Shown here: in pieces, positions 25,766 to 35,377 of the stretch
Layout: each line of letters opens with the position of its first letter
Position numbering within the stretch: the stretch's first letter is position 1
Assembly (NCBI RefSeq): GCF_003725735.1
Contig: NZ_RJTM01000071.1
Span: 1 to 58,550 of the forward strand
Reading direction: 5' to 3'
Length of the DNA: 58,550 nt
Source: Sinomicrobium pectinilyticum
GTDB lineage: Bacteria; Bacteroidota; Bacteroidia; Flavobacteriales; Flavobacteriaceae
Notes under the pieces: generated by a model
What the model saw: only the letters and a program-made list of their open reading frames with translations
What the model was told of the DNA's origin: nothing
Database searches by the model: none
Program-made: the position numbers and the translations under genes

Positions 25766-26441
25766 AACGGGAGGTGTAATAGACAGCCAGGGTAACCACG
25801 GTCACCGTATTTTCCAAAGCGTTGGCGACCACGGGTGATTTGTTCCCGACCCCTATGTCCCAGTCCTCGTCCTCCCGGTCCCCATCTTCTGCATATAGCG
25901 TTAGGTCTGTCTGGCCAATGATTGAGATGGCAGACATGATGACCCTCCGGTCTTCCTCGGTCCAGGAAGTTTGTTGGGCCACTTCTGAACCATAGGAGAG
26001 AACCAGGTCCTCCCGACCGTTGGAGTTGTTGGGTGGATACGTTGCAAGGTTTTTCAGAAATGCCAAAAGGCTGGCCCGTGCAGGTTCCGAAAGGGTAAAA
26101 CCTTCCAGAACGGTTTCAAAGCTTTCATCACTGGTGGGCCCGGTATCGTAGAGAGGTCTGTTCGCAGCGACGGATACCTCATGGCCGTGTTCACGGAACA
26201 GGGAACGTACTTCCCGGTCTATGTCGTCAAGGCTCCAATGGGAAATGTTTTTGGTCCCATGCTGTTCCATAAATTCGAGGTATAATTGTCCGGCCAGTCC
26301 GTTGTTGTCCGTTGTACTGGTCGAATCGGCAAGGGAATGTTCCATGCGCAGGGCAAGGGGTTCGGTGTTCAATTCATGGTCAGGGCTACAGGATACGGTA
26401 AGGCATACCATACCTATACAAAAGATTGCCAAAGTTTTCAT
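25752..26441 (-). CDS. hypothetical lipoprotein
   Basis: A 229-residue protein with a lipobox ending at Cys18 (LTVSC), an acidic body and a hydrophobic stretch near the C-end (NALENTVTVVTLAVYY). No family is recognised. It is divergent from a TPR-AraC regulator gene, with two identical palindromes in the gap between them, so the two are probably regulated together. Confidence 0.72.
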   Translation of the reverse strand: MKTLAIFCIGMVCLTVSCSPDHELNTEPLALRMEHSLADSTSTTDNNGLAGQLYLEFMEQHGTKNISHWSLDDIDREVRSLFREHGHEVSVAANRPLYDTGPTSDESFETVLEGFTLSEPARASLLAFLKNLATYPPNNSNGREDLVLSYGSEVAQQTSWTEEDRRVIMSAISIIGQTDLTLYAEDGDREDEDWDIGVGNKSPVVANALENTVTVVTLAVYYTSRYEPF

Positions 26442-26783
26442 GGTGTAATTGTGTTATGTCCGATTTTGGTTTCAATCGGTTCATTCCACCCGGGTAAGCA
26501 GAACCAGACTCTTGGAATCCTGGGACAAATCTATGTGCAGCCTATGGGCGCTGCAAGGCAGTGCTAGTGCATTTTCCGAAAATGATACCTACATTTTCCG
26601 AAAATAATAGTGTGGTTTTTTTATGTTAAAACAACACGTATTCTGGATTGATTTTGCTAAATTTGAGATTAGCCTAAAGATGGATGTATCTGGTTTTCAG
26701 ATGCTATCGGTCAATGGATTAGTTTTCTGGCAATAAAAATTTCCCTCCTGGTATTGCCAGCAACCAACCTAACACCCCTAGCT
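26442..26783. promoter_or_regulatory. divergent control region of lipoprotein and TPR-AraC genes
   Basis: This 342-bp gap holds two identical 13-bp palindromes ATTTTCCGAAAAT at 26571-26583 and 26593-26605, spaced 22 bp (two helical turns). A -7-like box TAAATTTG at 26658-26665 faces the plus-strand gene. Confidence 0.6.
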
Positions 26784-28481
26784 ATGTATGTACCAACCTA
26801 TGTGGCCGTATGCGTTTTTTCCTTTTTTGCGGTATTGCCACAACAACGGACTAAAAAAGGATCCGATACCATAATGCACAAGAGCTATGACGTGCTGTTT
26901 GATACCATCAGGACTACCAAGGACCCTACCCGTGAACAACGCTATCTCAAAGCGTTTTTATTAAAGGCCCAACAGGAAAACAATGTTGAGGAGATTGTCA
27001 ATGGGTACAAGAACTACCTGCACCATTCCGAAGAACGATTACGGCATACCTATGCGGACAGTATGATCCATGTGGCCCGTAAATCCGGGGATTCTGCATT
27101 GATCGGGTCCGCCTATCTCACGAAAGGTTTCGTCTATTACGGGGAAAAGGACCATACCAGTGCCCTGGACCATTATATCATGGCCTATGATTACCTGAAG
27201 CATACCGATGACGCCTACCAGAAACATAAGGTGCAGTACATGATAGGCCATATCAAGTATTATCTGGGCTATTATGAGGAAGCCATCCGGCTTTTCCAGG
27301 ACTGCATTGCGTATTACCAGGATCACAATACCCGTCCCTACCTGAACAGCCTGCATTCCCTTGGACTGTGCTATAACCGGATGGGCAATTACGGGTTGTC
27401 CTCCGAGACCAATGCAAGGGGACTGGAAGAGGCCGACCGTTCGGGCAACCACAGCATGGATGTCTATTTCAGACATTCCGAAGGAGTCAACCATTATTTC
27501 AGGGAAAATTACAAACTGGCCATCGAGACCTTGGAAGAAGTGGTTCCCCAAATAGCGGACAAGGGCGACTTTGGCAACGAATCGGTCGGGTATTTCTATT
27601 TGGGCCGGAGTTATTGGGCCCTGAAACAACCGGACCGGGCCATACCGTATTTCAAAAAGGTGGACAAGATCTTTAATGAACGGGACTATTTGCGGCCGGA
27701 CCTCCGGGAAGGTTATGAGCTGCTCATTGACCACTATGAGGAATTGGGCAATAACGAAACCCAATTGTACTATATCAAACAACTCCTAAAAGCCGACAAG
27801 TCCCTGGCCAAGACATACCGTTACCTTTCCGGGCAGATCCATCGGGAATATACCGAGCGGGAACTCCTGCAAAAGGAAAGCAAAATAGAGGAACTCCTGG
27901 CCGAAAACGAGGCCAGTGACCTGCGTTGGGGATTCGCCACGGGCTTGTTGGTCATTGCCGCCTTCGTTTTGGTCTATCGCCGGCGCATGGACAAACGGAA
28001 ATTCAAAAAGTTAATGCAGGAGATCAAGGATGGAGTCCCAAGGGCAAAGGTAGAGGAGGCCAAGCCAGAAGCACTGGAAATCAATCCAGTGGTTGCTGAG
28101 GATCTCTTAAAACAGCTCCAGAAGTTTGAAGAGGGCAGGGGCTTTTTAAAGGAAGACCTGAACCTGGTCAAACTGGCTGCCTCCTTCAACGCCAACAATA
28201 AATACCTGTCCAAGATCATTACCCATTACAAGGGCAAGGGAATCGTGGAGTACATCAATGACCTGAAAATCGATTATATAATAGAACTGTTCACGCACCA
28301 GAGGATATACCGTAAGTATAATTACAATTCCCTGGCCAAAGAAGCGGGGTTCAGCAGTGTGCAGCGTTTTGTACGGGCCTTTAAACACCGCACCGGCAGT
28401 TCCCCGGCCAATTTTTGCAGGGTCCTGGATGAGCAGGAAGCATACCAGGAAGGGGGCAGTGAGGCCCTGAGCAATGCTTAA
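26784..28481 (+). CDS. membrane TPR protein with C-terminal AraC-type HTH
   Basis: About 565 residues: an N-terminal hydrophobic export/anchor segment, a tetratricopeptide-repeat region (about 60-330), a short coiled coil, one membrane helix (about 382-400) and a cytoplasmic AraC-type HTH (about 470-550; LAKEAGFSSVQRFVRAFKHRTG). This one-protein sensor-regulator layout is common in Bacteroidota; the TPR part would sense a periplasmic partner. The ATG at 26784 is chosen over a TTG ten codons earlier. Likely targets are the divergent lipoprotein operon and perhaps the sigma factor genes downstream. Confidence 0.82.
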   Translation: MYVPTYVAVCVFSFFAVLPQQRTKKGSDTIMHKSYDVLFDTIRTTKDPTREQRYLKAFLLKAQQENNVEEIVNGYKNYLHHSEERLRHTYADSMIHVARKSGDSALIGSAYLTKGFVYYGEKDHTSALDHYIMAYDYLKHTDDAYQKHKVQYMIGHIKYYLGYYEEAIRLFQDCIAYYQDHNTRPYLNSLHSLGLCYNRMGNYGLSSETNARGLEEADRSGNHSMDVYFRHSEGVNHYFRENYKLAIETLEEVVPQIADKGDFGNESVGYFYLGRSYWALKQPDRAIPYFKKVDKIFNERDYLRPDLREGYELLIDHYEELGNNETQLYYIKQLLKADKSLAKTYRYLSGQIHREYTERELLQKESKIEELLAENEASDLRWGFATGLLVIAAFVLVYRRRMDKRKFKKLMQEIKDGVPRAKVEEAKPEALEINPVVAEDLLKQLQKFEEGRGFLKEDLNLVKLAASFNANNKYLSKIITHYKGKGIVEYINDLKIDYIIELFTHQRIYRKYNYNSLAKEAGFSSVQRFVRAFKHRTGSSPANFCRVLDEQEAYQEGGSEALSNA

Positions 28482-29194
28482 TCGTGGTTTTGGTGGGTTC
28501 GGGGAACTATTAAGGAAGTCCACCCGTCAAAAGGTTGAAAATACCAATATCAGATTATGTATTCTCTTCCCCTGTTACGTAAGAAAAAACAAATTCTAAA
28601 GGCATTCCACAAAAGTGGTGAAACTGGCAATCAGGTCGCCAAAACATTCTTTTGTATTGTGGGAATGGGGTAACCATTTGTTTTACAGTGTACAAGGTTT
28701 TTGAATTTCACACTACTCCCTTGGATTTTGTCCTTATTGTCATATAATATGCCATTAAATTTGATTAATATTCATAACTTTGGACTATTCCATACCATAT
28801 TAATGATTTTGGGCCCCAAGGGTTGAAATCCATCGGAGTCCATGACCAAAACGTTTTTCCGGTCCATCATTGGAACCGGGAAGAGGCCCTTCCCCAAAGG
28901 GAAATCCGCGAACAGTGGATACAGTCATGGTCCCATGTATCTATATAAAGACGCTTCTTGTTTTTGCATTGTGAGGAACCGGAGTATGTCCTATTGGTAC
29001 CTACCCAAATCCTTTCCCTTTGCAAAAAATGTGAACCGGCAGCAGCACTGCCATGCCAAGATGTGCCAACATTGATCAACACCGTTTCGCTTCCATCTTA
29101 TTCCACCTACCGCTCTGTACCACGGCACACCTGGTCATTCCTGCGTTGAAAAACGCAGGGAACAATACTTGTTTCACCCATTAATAGGATAGCC
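28482..29194. other. 713-bp intergenic region
   Basis: No convincing gene. A perfect -7 box TAACTTTG at 28775-28782 lacks a clear -33 partner. Short open frames at 28.8-29.1 kb have no family resemblance and may be remnants. Confidence 0.5.
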
Positions 29195-29803
29195 ATGGAA
29201 GACATTGTATGGAACAACAATATGTCCTGTACCGGGAAACCCCGGGAGCACCACACGGACAGCGATGCAGAACTCTGGGTGGCATTCCTGTCCGGAAGTG
29301 CCATAGCCTTCGAGACCATTTATTCCCAAAACTTTGAGGCGTTGTATTACTATGGCCTGAAACTGGTGCCCGACGAGGCCCTTGTGGAAGATTGTATCCA
29401 GGAGCTTTTTATCCTGTTGTGGGCCAAAAGGGAGCGCTTGGGTAAGGCAAAGGTTATCAGGGCCTATCTCTACACCGTTTTGCGCCGGAACATCTTTGAG
29501 GAAGCCCGGAAGCGGGGTAAGTTGTTGACCCTGGTGGATGGCAGTGAGCGTCAAATCACAGGGGAAACCCCTCCAGAGGAACCGATGGGGCAGGAGGAAG
29601 GCGAGGAACTTTCGAAAGCCTTGGACATGGCCATGAAAACCCTGAGCCTAAAACAACGGGAACTTCTCCACCTTAAATACCACGGTCAGATGAACAATAG
29701 GGAAATCGCCCGTATCACCAAAATGCCGTACAGCCAGGTTTGCTACCATCTGAAAACCGCTATAGAGCAGCTTTATGGCAATTTAAAGCGGTTTCAGCCG
29801 TGA
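29195..29803 (+). CDS. ECF RNA polymerase sigma factor (FecI-like), copy 1
   Basis: A 202-residue extracytoplasmic-function sigma factor with region 2 (about 45-110; DCIQELFILLW) and region 4 (about 145-195; NNREIARITKMPYSQVCYHL). It is followed 186 bp later by a FecR gene and then by a SusC/SusD pair, the standard cell-surface signalling set: the receptor signals through FecR to release this sigma factor. It is paralogous to the gene at 52.5 kb. Confidence 0.9.
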   Translation: MEDIVWNNNMSCTGKPREHHTDSDAELWVAFLSGSAIAFETIYSQNFEALYYYGLKLVPDEALVEDCIQELFILLWAKRERLGKAKVIRAYLYTVLRRNIFEEARKRGKLLTLVDGSERQITGETPPEEPMGQEEGEELSKALDMAMKTLSLKQRELLHLKYHGQMNNREIARITKMPYSQVCYHLKTAIEQLYGNLKRFQP

Positions 29804-29989
29804 TATCAAGCAGGGCAAAGCACCTCCTCATACTCCGATGGACTTTGGAAGAGACAAAATCAAGTTGTGTAAATCATTGATAAAAAGTGATTTAGGGATT
29901 TTTTCTAAAAATAATGACATTTTTTTTCTAAACATTTAACGATTTTCCCTCTATATAGTTAAAGAGGCGTTCTTTTTATCAGAAGTAAT

Positions 29990-31204
29990 ATGGTTATGGA
30001 ATATCAGCATTATAACGAAGAGGATTTTATCCGGGACGACTACTTTTTACAATGGGTCCGGGAACCTGATGAGGACAGCAACTCATTTTGGAAAGAATTC
30101 CAGGAGAAATACCCGGAACAACGAGCGGTTATGGACAGGGCCAGGGAAATGGTCCTGTTGCTGACCATAAGGAAAAACGAGCCCAAGGTCCGAATGGCCA
30201 AGGGCAGGATATGGGACACCATACAGGAACAGACGGTGGGGACGGAAGTACAACACGGTGTTCGCAGACTAAAGAAAGATACAGGGTTCCTGCCCTTGTA
30301 TATGGTATCAGGGTTAATAGTTGTAATGGGCCTTGCCATACTGGGGATGTACACTTTTGGGGTATTTACAGACCATAAGGTGGCGGGCCCTCCCCAAATC
30401 ACCCTGCAATTGCAGGACGGTAGCCAACAAGTGATCGATGAAAGCGATACCCGGACCATCACCACCAAGGAAGGGCAGACACTGGGCAACCAGGATAAGC
30501 ACATACTGAAATACAACAATACACAACAGGACGCAACAAATGAGCTGGCATATAATGAGCTTAAGGTGCCTTATGGGAAAAATTTTGAATTAGTGTTATC
30601 CGACAGTTCTCACATATATTTGAATGCCGGCTCTACGTTGCGTTTTCCAGTACAGTTCCTGGCCGACCAACCGAGGAACGTGTATCTGGACGGGGAAGCC
30701 TATTTTGTTGTGGCATCGGACAAGGAAAGACCCTTTACGGTGGTTACCGACAAGATGAACACCAGGGTGTACGGCACCCGGTTTAATGTCACCAGTTATA
30801 GGAACGAGGGGAACACCTATACCGTATTGGAAGAAGGGAGTGTGGGGGTGTACCCGCCCGAAGCGGATGAATCCGCACCTGTGAAAATAGTGCCCGGTCA
30901 AAGGGCCGTGATGGAAAACGGCAACATTGCCGTGGAAGAGGTACGAGTGGAAAAATATGTGGCGTGGACCCGGGGCGAGCTCTACTTTAAGAACGACCCT
31001 TTCCAACTCATCCTCAAAAAGCTGGAACGGCATTTTAATGTGGAAATCGAAAACCGATACCCCGAACTGGACCCCTTGGAATTTACCGCCACCTTTAAGG
31101 ACAAGACCGTGAATGTAGGGGAAGTTCTGGACATTTATCGAAAACACACCCCATTCAACTATGTCAGGGAAGGCAACACCATAACCATTACCCCGCCGCA
31201 TTAG
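29990..31204 (+). CDS. FecR-family anti-sigma regulator, copy 1
   Basis: A 404-residue inner membrane protein with a cytoplasmic anti-sigma part, one membrane helix (about 103-122), a FecR domain (about 185-290; YGKNFELVLSDSSHIYLNAG) and a C-terminal DUF4974-type domain that contacts the STN domain of the receptor. The MEYQ start at 29996 is equally possible. A stretch near 30.55-30.65 kb is strongly similar at DNA level to the copy at 51.7 kb. Confidence 0.9.
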   Translation: MVMEYQHYNEEDFIRDDYFLQWVREPDEDSNSFWKEFQEKYPEQRAVMDRAREMVLLLTIRKNEPKVRMAKGRIWDTIQEQTVGTEVQHGVRRLKKDTGFLPLYMVSGLIVVMGLAILGMYTFGVFTDHKVAGPPQITLQLQDGSQQVIDESDTRTITTKEGQTLGNQDKHILKYNNTQQDATNELAYNELKVPYGKNFELVLSDSSHIYLNAGSTLRFPVQFLADQPRNVYLDGEAYFVVASDKERPFTVVTDKMNTRVYGTRFNVTSYRNEGNTYTVLEEGSVGVYPPEADESAPVKIVPGQRAVMENGNIAVEEVRVEKYVAWTRGELYFKNDPFQLILKKLERHFNVEIENRYPELDPLEFTATFKDKTVNVGEVLDIYRKHTPFNYVREGNTITITPPH

Positions 31205-31354
31205 ACACCGAGCAAAAACTCACTGCCCCCATACCGGAATGCCCCAGTAACCCTACTCAAAGGTAGGGCAGGGCAAACCCACCCCAAAACGGACTTATCA
31301 ACTACAAAAACCGCTATGGTACTGTAAACAAATTTTCAATAGTAATTCGATTGT

Positions 31355-31834
31355 ATGAAAAATATCAAGTACATATTGTTCATGGTTCTGCTGTTATCGC
31401 TCCGTATGGGAGCGCAAAGTGGAGACCCTGTGAAATGGGAGTTTTCTACTAAGGCAGTAGACAAGGATACCTATGAGGTAATTATGACGGCCAATATGGA
31501 GCACCCGTGGCATATCTATTCCCAGTTTATGGAGGATGGAGGCCCTGTGCCCACGGAAATCACCTTTACCGGGACCCCTGCCATCCAATTGGTAGGGGAA
31601 GCCAAAGAAGATGGTATTCCCATAGAAAAGTACGAAGATGTCTTTATGATTGATACCCGCTACTTTGAGGGTGTGGTCCATTTTGTACAGACCGTAAAAG
31701 TAAATGCGAATACCAAAACTCCGGTAACCGTGGAAGGTACGGTCTTGTTTATGGCCTGTTCGGATGAGCAGTGCCTGACCCCGCAGGAAAGAGACTTTAA
31801 GGTTACCCTTGACCAAAACCACAAACAAGGGTGA
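31355..31834 (+). CDS. DsbD alpha-domain-like exported protein
   Basis: A 159-residue protein with a signal peptide (to about residue 20) and the immunoglobulin-like fold seen in the periplasmic N-domain of DsbD, with the HPWHIYSQ motif. The redox pair is C135-x4-C140 (ACSDEQC). Normally this domain is fused to the DsbD membrane core; here it stands alone between FecR and SusC genes. It may pass electrons to, or bind, a thiol substrate in the periplasm. Confidence 0.8.
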   Translation: MKNIKYILFMVLLLSLRMGAQSGDPVKWEFSTKAVDKDTYEVIMTANMEHPWHIYSQFMEDGGPVPTEITFTGTPAIQLVGEAKEDGIPIEKYEDVFMIDTRYFEGVVHFVQTVKVNANTKTPVTVEGTVLFMACSDEQCLTPQERDFKVTLDQNHKQG

Positions 31835-32003
31835 ATACGAATGGTTGGATTCCCAAATTCAACCACGGATACAAAGATAGATGAAAGATGGGTTGTGGGC
31901 CTGGCCTCAATTAGTATGTAACGAAAAGCACAACGGGAAGTGCGCTCACACTCCCCGAAGTTGTTGATTATGATTTTAGCGTTAACCAAAACCAAACAAA
32001 TTT

Positions 32004-35000
32004 ATGAAAATTTTTACCAAACTCTGGGACGGGCCTTTTCCTGTCCCCAAACCAGACTTGAAGATGAAACTCACAGTACTCCTTTTGGTCTTCACTTTGT
32101 TTCAGTTGCGTGCAGCCACAAGCTATGCCCAGAAAACAAAGATCACCCTCAACATGCAGGGGGTATCCGTTTTGGAGGTCATTGAAGAAATCGAAGCTAT
32201 AACGGACTTTGGTTTCCTTTACCGCGAAAAGGATTTGGACCTGGAGCGGAAGGTCAGTGTCAAAGCAAGGAAAAAGGGAATTGAGGACATCCTTGAAACC
32301 TTATTTAAGGATGCCCCGGTAACCTATAGTATCAGTGACAAACTCATTATCCTGACCAAAAAGGGGAACACCACCAGTCCTAATAATACACCGACGTCCA
32401 AAGAAAAAACCGGGGAAAACCAACAGCAGTTTGAAGTGAGTGGTATTATCACCGACCCTGAAGGAAATCCACTGCCCGGCGTAAATATCATCATTAAAGG
32501 CACCAACCAGGGCACGATGTCTGACCCTGATGGGAAATTCACCATCCTTGCCCAGACCAAGGACATCCTTACTTTTTCCTATGTAGGATTTAAGAGAATT
32601 GAAATTCCTGTTAATGGTCCCGATCCCATAGACCTCCAAATGGAAGAGGATATCATGTCATTGGAAGGGGTGGAAGTAAATGCAGGCTACTGGAAAGTAA
32701 AGGACAGAGAACGTACCGGAAACATAAGTCGCCTTACTTCGGAAGAAATAGCAATACAACCTGTGGGCAATGTGATGGCCGCTGCTATCGGTAGGATGCC
32801 CGGGGTAAATATTCAACAAAACACAGGGTTGCCTGGAGGGAATTTTAGGATACGTATCCGTGGGCAAAACAGTTTAAGATCTGATGCCAATGAACCCTTA
32901 TATATCATAGATGGCGTCCCTTTTAGCGCTACTTCTTTGGCTACGGATTTGGCCGGTGAAATATTTAGAACGGGTGCTGGTACAAGTCCTTTAAATACAA
33001 TAAACCCAAGCGATATAGAAAGCATCGAAGTCTTAAAGGATGCCGATGCTACGGCCATCTATGGCTCCCGGGGGGCCAATGGAGTGGTATTGATTACCAC
33101 CAAAAGAGGAAGTGTCGGCAAGACCCGAGTGGATGTAAATTTTCAGCATGGTCTTGGGAAAGTGCCCCATTTTATGGATTTGTTGAATATCAAACAATAT
33201 TTGGAGATGAAACGGGAAGCTTTTGCCAATGATGATGCAGAGTTTAGAAGTTTTGATTATGACGTAAACGGTGCCTGGGATTTTAATAGGGATGTGGATT
33301 GGCAAAAACGATTGATAGGAGGCACATCTGAAACCACCAACGCCCAGCTTTCCATATCTGGTGGTGGACGAAATACCCAATATACATTTAATGGAGGATA
33401 TTACAGGGAAACTACGGTATTACCAGGGAGTTTTGCGTACCAAAGAGGCTCAGGACAACTGAATGTAAACCATACTTCGAATAACCAGAATTTTAAAGCA
33501 AATTTCTTGGTTAATTTTTCAAAAGACAAAAATAATCTACCCAGAGTGGATTATACAAACCAAGCCTTAACGTTTGCCCCAAACGCCCCCGAACCATTTA
33601 ATGGAGATGGGAGTATAAATTCTGCCAATGGAGCCTGGGGTATATTGGGTTCCCCTTTTGTAGATTTAAAGAATTCTTACAGTAATGGCACAGATAATTT
33701 GATTACCAATGGTGTATTTACCTATTCAATATTACCCGGGCTTGAACTTAAAACTAATCTTGGCTATACAACCACTAAGATGAATGAAAGGATCTTGTAT
33801 CCTATAAGTGCTCAAGATCCAACGTCTATTTTTGCCACTGGTACTGGACAAGCACAATTTGTAGATAGCAGTATTCATACATGGATTGGTGAGCCCCAAA
33901 TAGAATATGAATGGGCTATAGGTAAAGGCCACCTAAATATTCTGGTTGGAACTACTTTCCAAAAAGTAACAAGGGAATCTAAAACTATAAATGCAACGGG
34001 TATTGGAAGTGATGCCCTATTGGAAGATCTTAGTGTCGCATCAACAATCAGGGCTTCCAATAATTTTTTGGAATATCGCTATAATGCCATTTTTGGTCGT
34101 ATCCATTATAATTGGAAAGAAAAGTATTTAATAAATCTTACTGGTCGTCGAGATGGTTCATCCCGTTTTGGTACTGGAAACCAATTTGGGAACTTTGGGG
34201 CTATTGGAATGGCTTGGATATTTTCGAATGAAAACTTTATTAAAAACAATTTGCCGTTCCTTAGTTTTGGTAAACTACGTTCTAGTTATGGTACAACAGG
34301 AAATGACCAAATACCTGACTATGGATACTTGGAGACGTATAGTTCACCCGGATCTTATCTTGGAGGGACAACGTTGATTCCTGCCCGTATAGCAAACCAG
34401 AATTTTAGTTGGGAAGTCAATAAGAAGTTTGAAGTTGGCTTGGAGTTGGGAATGTTTAAGGATAGAATATCCTTATCCACTAGTTATTATCGGAACCGTT
34501 CTTCCAATCAATTGGTAGGCTTTTCCCTACCTGGAATAACAGGATTCACAATAGTGCAGGCCAATCTGCCAGCAATGGTGCAAAATATGGGTTGGGAGCT
34601 TGAATTGACCACCAGAAATATACAAACTAAGGACTTTAGCTGGGGAACTTTTGCAAACTTGACCATACCCCGAAATAAATTGGTTGATTATCCCAATTTG
34701 GAAGGTTCTCCCTATGGAAACAGGTATGTCATAGGTGAACCTTTAAATATTGCAAAAGTATATCAATATCTTGGTGCTAACCAAGAAACTGGGGAATATC
34801 AATTCCAGGATGTGGATGAAGACGAAAATGTATCATCTCCCAATGATACACAATTCGTTAAAGAGATAGGGCAACAATATTACGGAGGAATCAATAATTC
34901 GTTAACCTATAAAGGTCTGCAATTGGATTTCTTTTTCCAGTTTGTAAAACAAGTAACCCAATCATACAGAAATGCTTTTACAGCTCCTGGATTTAGTGCA

Positions 35001-35357
35001 ATAGGAGGAAATCAACCAATAGAAGTATTGGGTCGTTGGCAACAACCGGGAGATATTACGGACATTCCAAGATTTTCGGCAACCAACTCTTTATTTTCCA
35101 CGTCATTTGGTTCAAGGTGGAAGTCCAGTGACCATGCTTATGAGGATACCTCCTTTATCCGGTTAAAAAATGTATCCTTGTCCTGGAACCTTCCGATGGA
35201 GGTAGCCCATAAATTAAAATTACAACAGGCCCGGATTTATATACAAGGCCAAAATCTGTTGACGATAACCAATTATCGAGGCTTGGATCCTGAGGTAAGC
35301 CCTACAAGTTTACCTCCTTTGCGGGTGTTTACTACGGGTATTCAACTCACTTTCTGA
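32004..35357 (+). CDS. SusC/RagA-type TonB-linked outer membrane protein, copy 1
   Basis: A 1117-residue transporter. After a signal region come an STN domain (about 48-112) that contacts FecR, a carboxypeptidase-regulatory-like domain (about 147-225), a plug (about 240-360; RGQNSLRSDANEPLYIIDGV) and a beta-barrel. The STN domain shows it is a signalling transporter, matching the sigma/FecR pair upstream. The start may instead be the internal Met at 32064. The SusD partner follows after 20 bp. The neighbours suggest a peptide substrate. Confidence 0.92.
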   Translation: MKIFTKLWDGPFPVPKPDLKMKLTVLLLVFTLFQLRAATSYAQKTKITLNMQGVSVLEVIEEIEAITDFGFLYREKDLDLERKVSVKARKKGIEDILETLFKDAPVTYSISDKLIILTKKGNTTSPNNTPTSKEKTGENQQQFEVSGIITDPEGNPLPGVNIIIKGTNQGTMSDPDGKFTILAQTKDILTFSYVGFKRIEIPVNGPDPIDLQMEEDIMSLEGVEVNAGYWKVKDRERTGNISRLTSEEIAIQPVGNVMAAAIGRMPGVNIQQNTGLPGGNFRIRIRGQNSLRSDANEPLYIIDGVPFSATSLATDLAGEIFRTGAGTSPLNTINPSDIESIEVLKDADATAIYGSRGANGVVLITTKRGSVGKTRVDVNFQHGLGKVPHFMDLLNIKQYLEMKREAFANDDAEFRSFDYDVNGAWDFNRDVDWQKRLIGGTSETTNAQLSISGGGRNTQYTFNGGYYRETTVLPGSFAYQRGSGQLNVNHTSNNQNFKANFLVNFSKDKNNLPRVDYTNQALTFAPNAPEPFNGDGSINSANGAWGILGSPFVDLKNSYSNGTDNLITNGVFTYSILPGLELKTNLGYTTTKMNERILYPISAQDPTSIFATGTGQAQFVDSSIHTWIGEPQIEYEWAIGKGHLNILVGTTFQKVTRESKTINATGIGSDALLEDLSVASTIRASNNFLEYRYNAIFGRIHYNWKEKYLINLTGRRDGSSRFGTGNQFGNFGAIGMAWIFSNENFIKNNLPFLSFGKLRSSYGTTGNDQIPDYGYLETYSSPGSYLGGTTLIPARIANQNFSWEVNKKFEVGLELGMFKDRISLSTSYYRNRSSNQLVGFSLPGITGFTIVQANLPAMVQNMGWELELTTRNIQTKDFSWGTFANLTIPRNKLVDYPNLEGSPYGNRYVIGEPLNIAKVYQYLGANQETGEYQFQDVDEDENVSSPNDTQFVKEIGQQYYGGINNSLTYKGLQLDFFFQFVKQVTQSYRNAFTAPGFSAIGGNQPIEVLGRWQQPGDITDIPRFSATNSLFSTSFGSRWKSSDHAYEDTSFIRLKNVSLSWNLPMEVAHKLKLQQARIYIQGQNLLTITNYRGLDPEVSPTSLPPLRVFTTGIQLTF

Positions 35358-35377
35358 TTAATTTAACTAAAAGAATC

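Noticed and set aside
27039-27782. 247-residue open frame on the minus strand
   Set aside because: Antisense to the TPR-AraC gene; no export signal, motif or operon context.
28842-29075. 77-residue open frame
   Set aside because: Three overlapping frames here look equally plausible or implausible; none has a family match or neighbour support.
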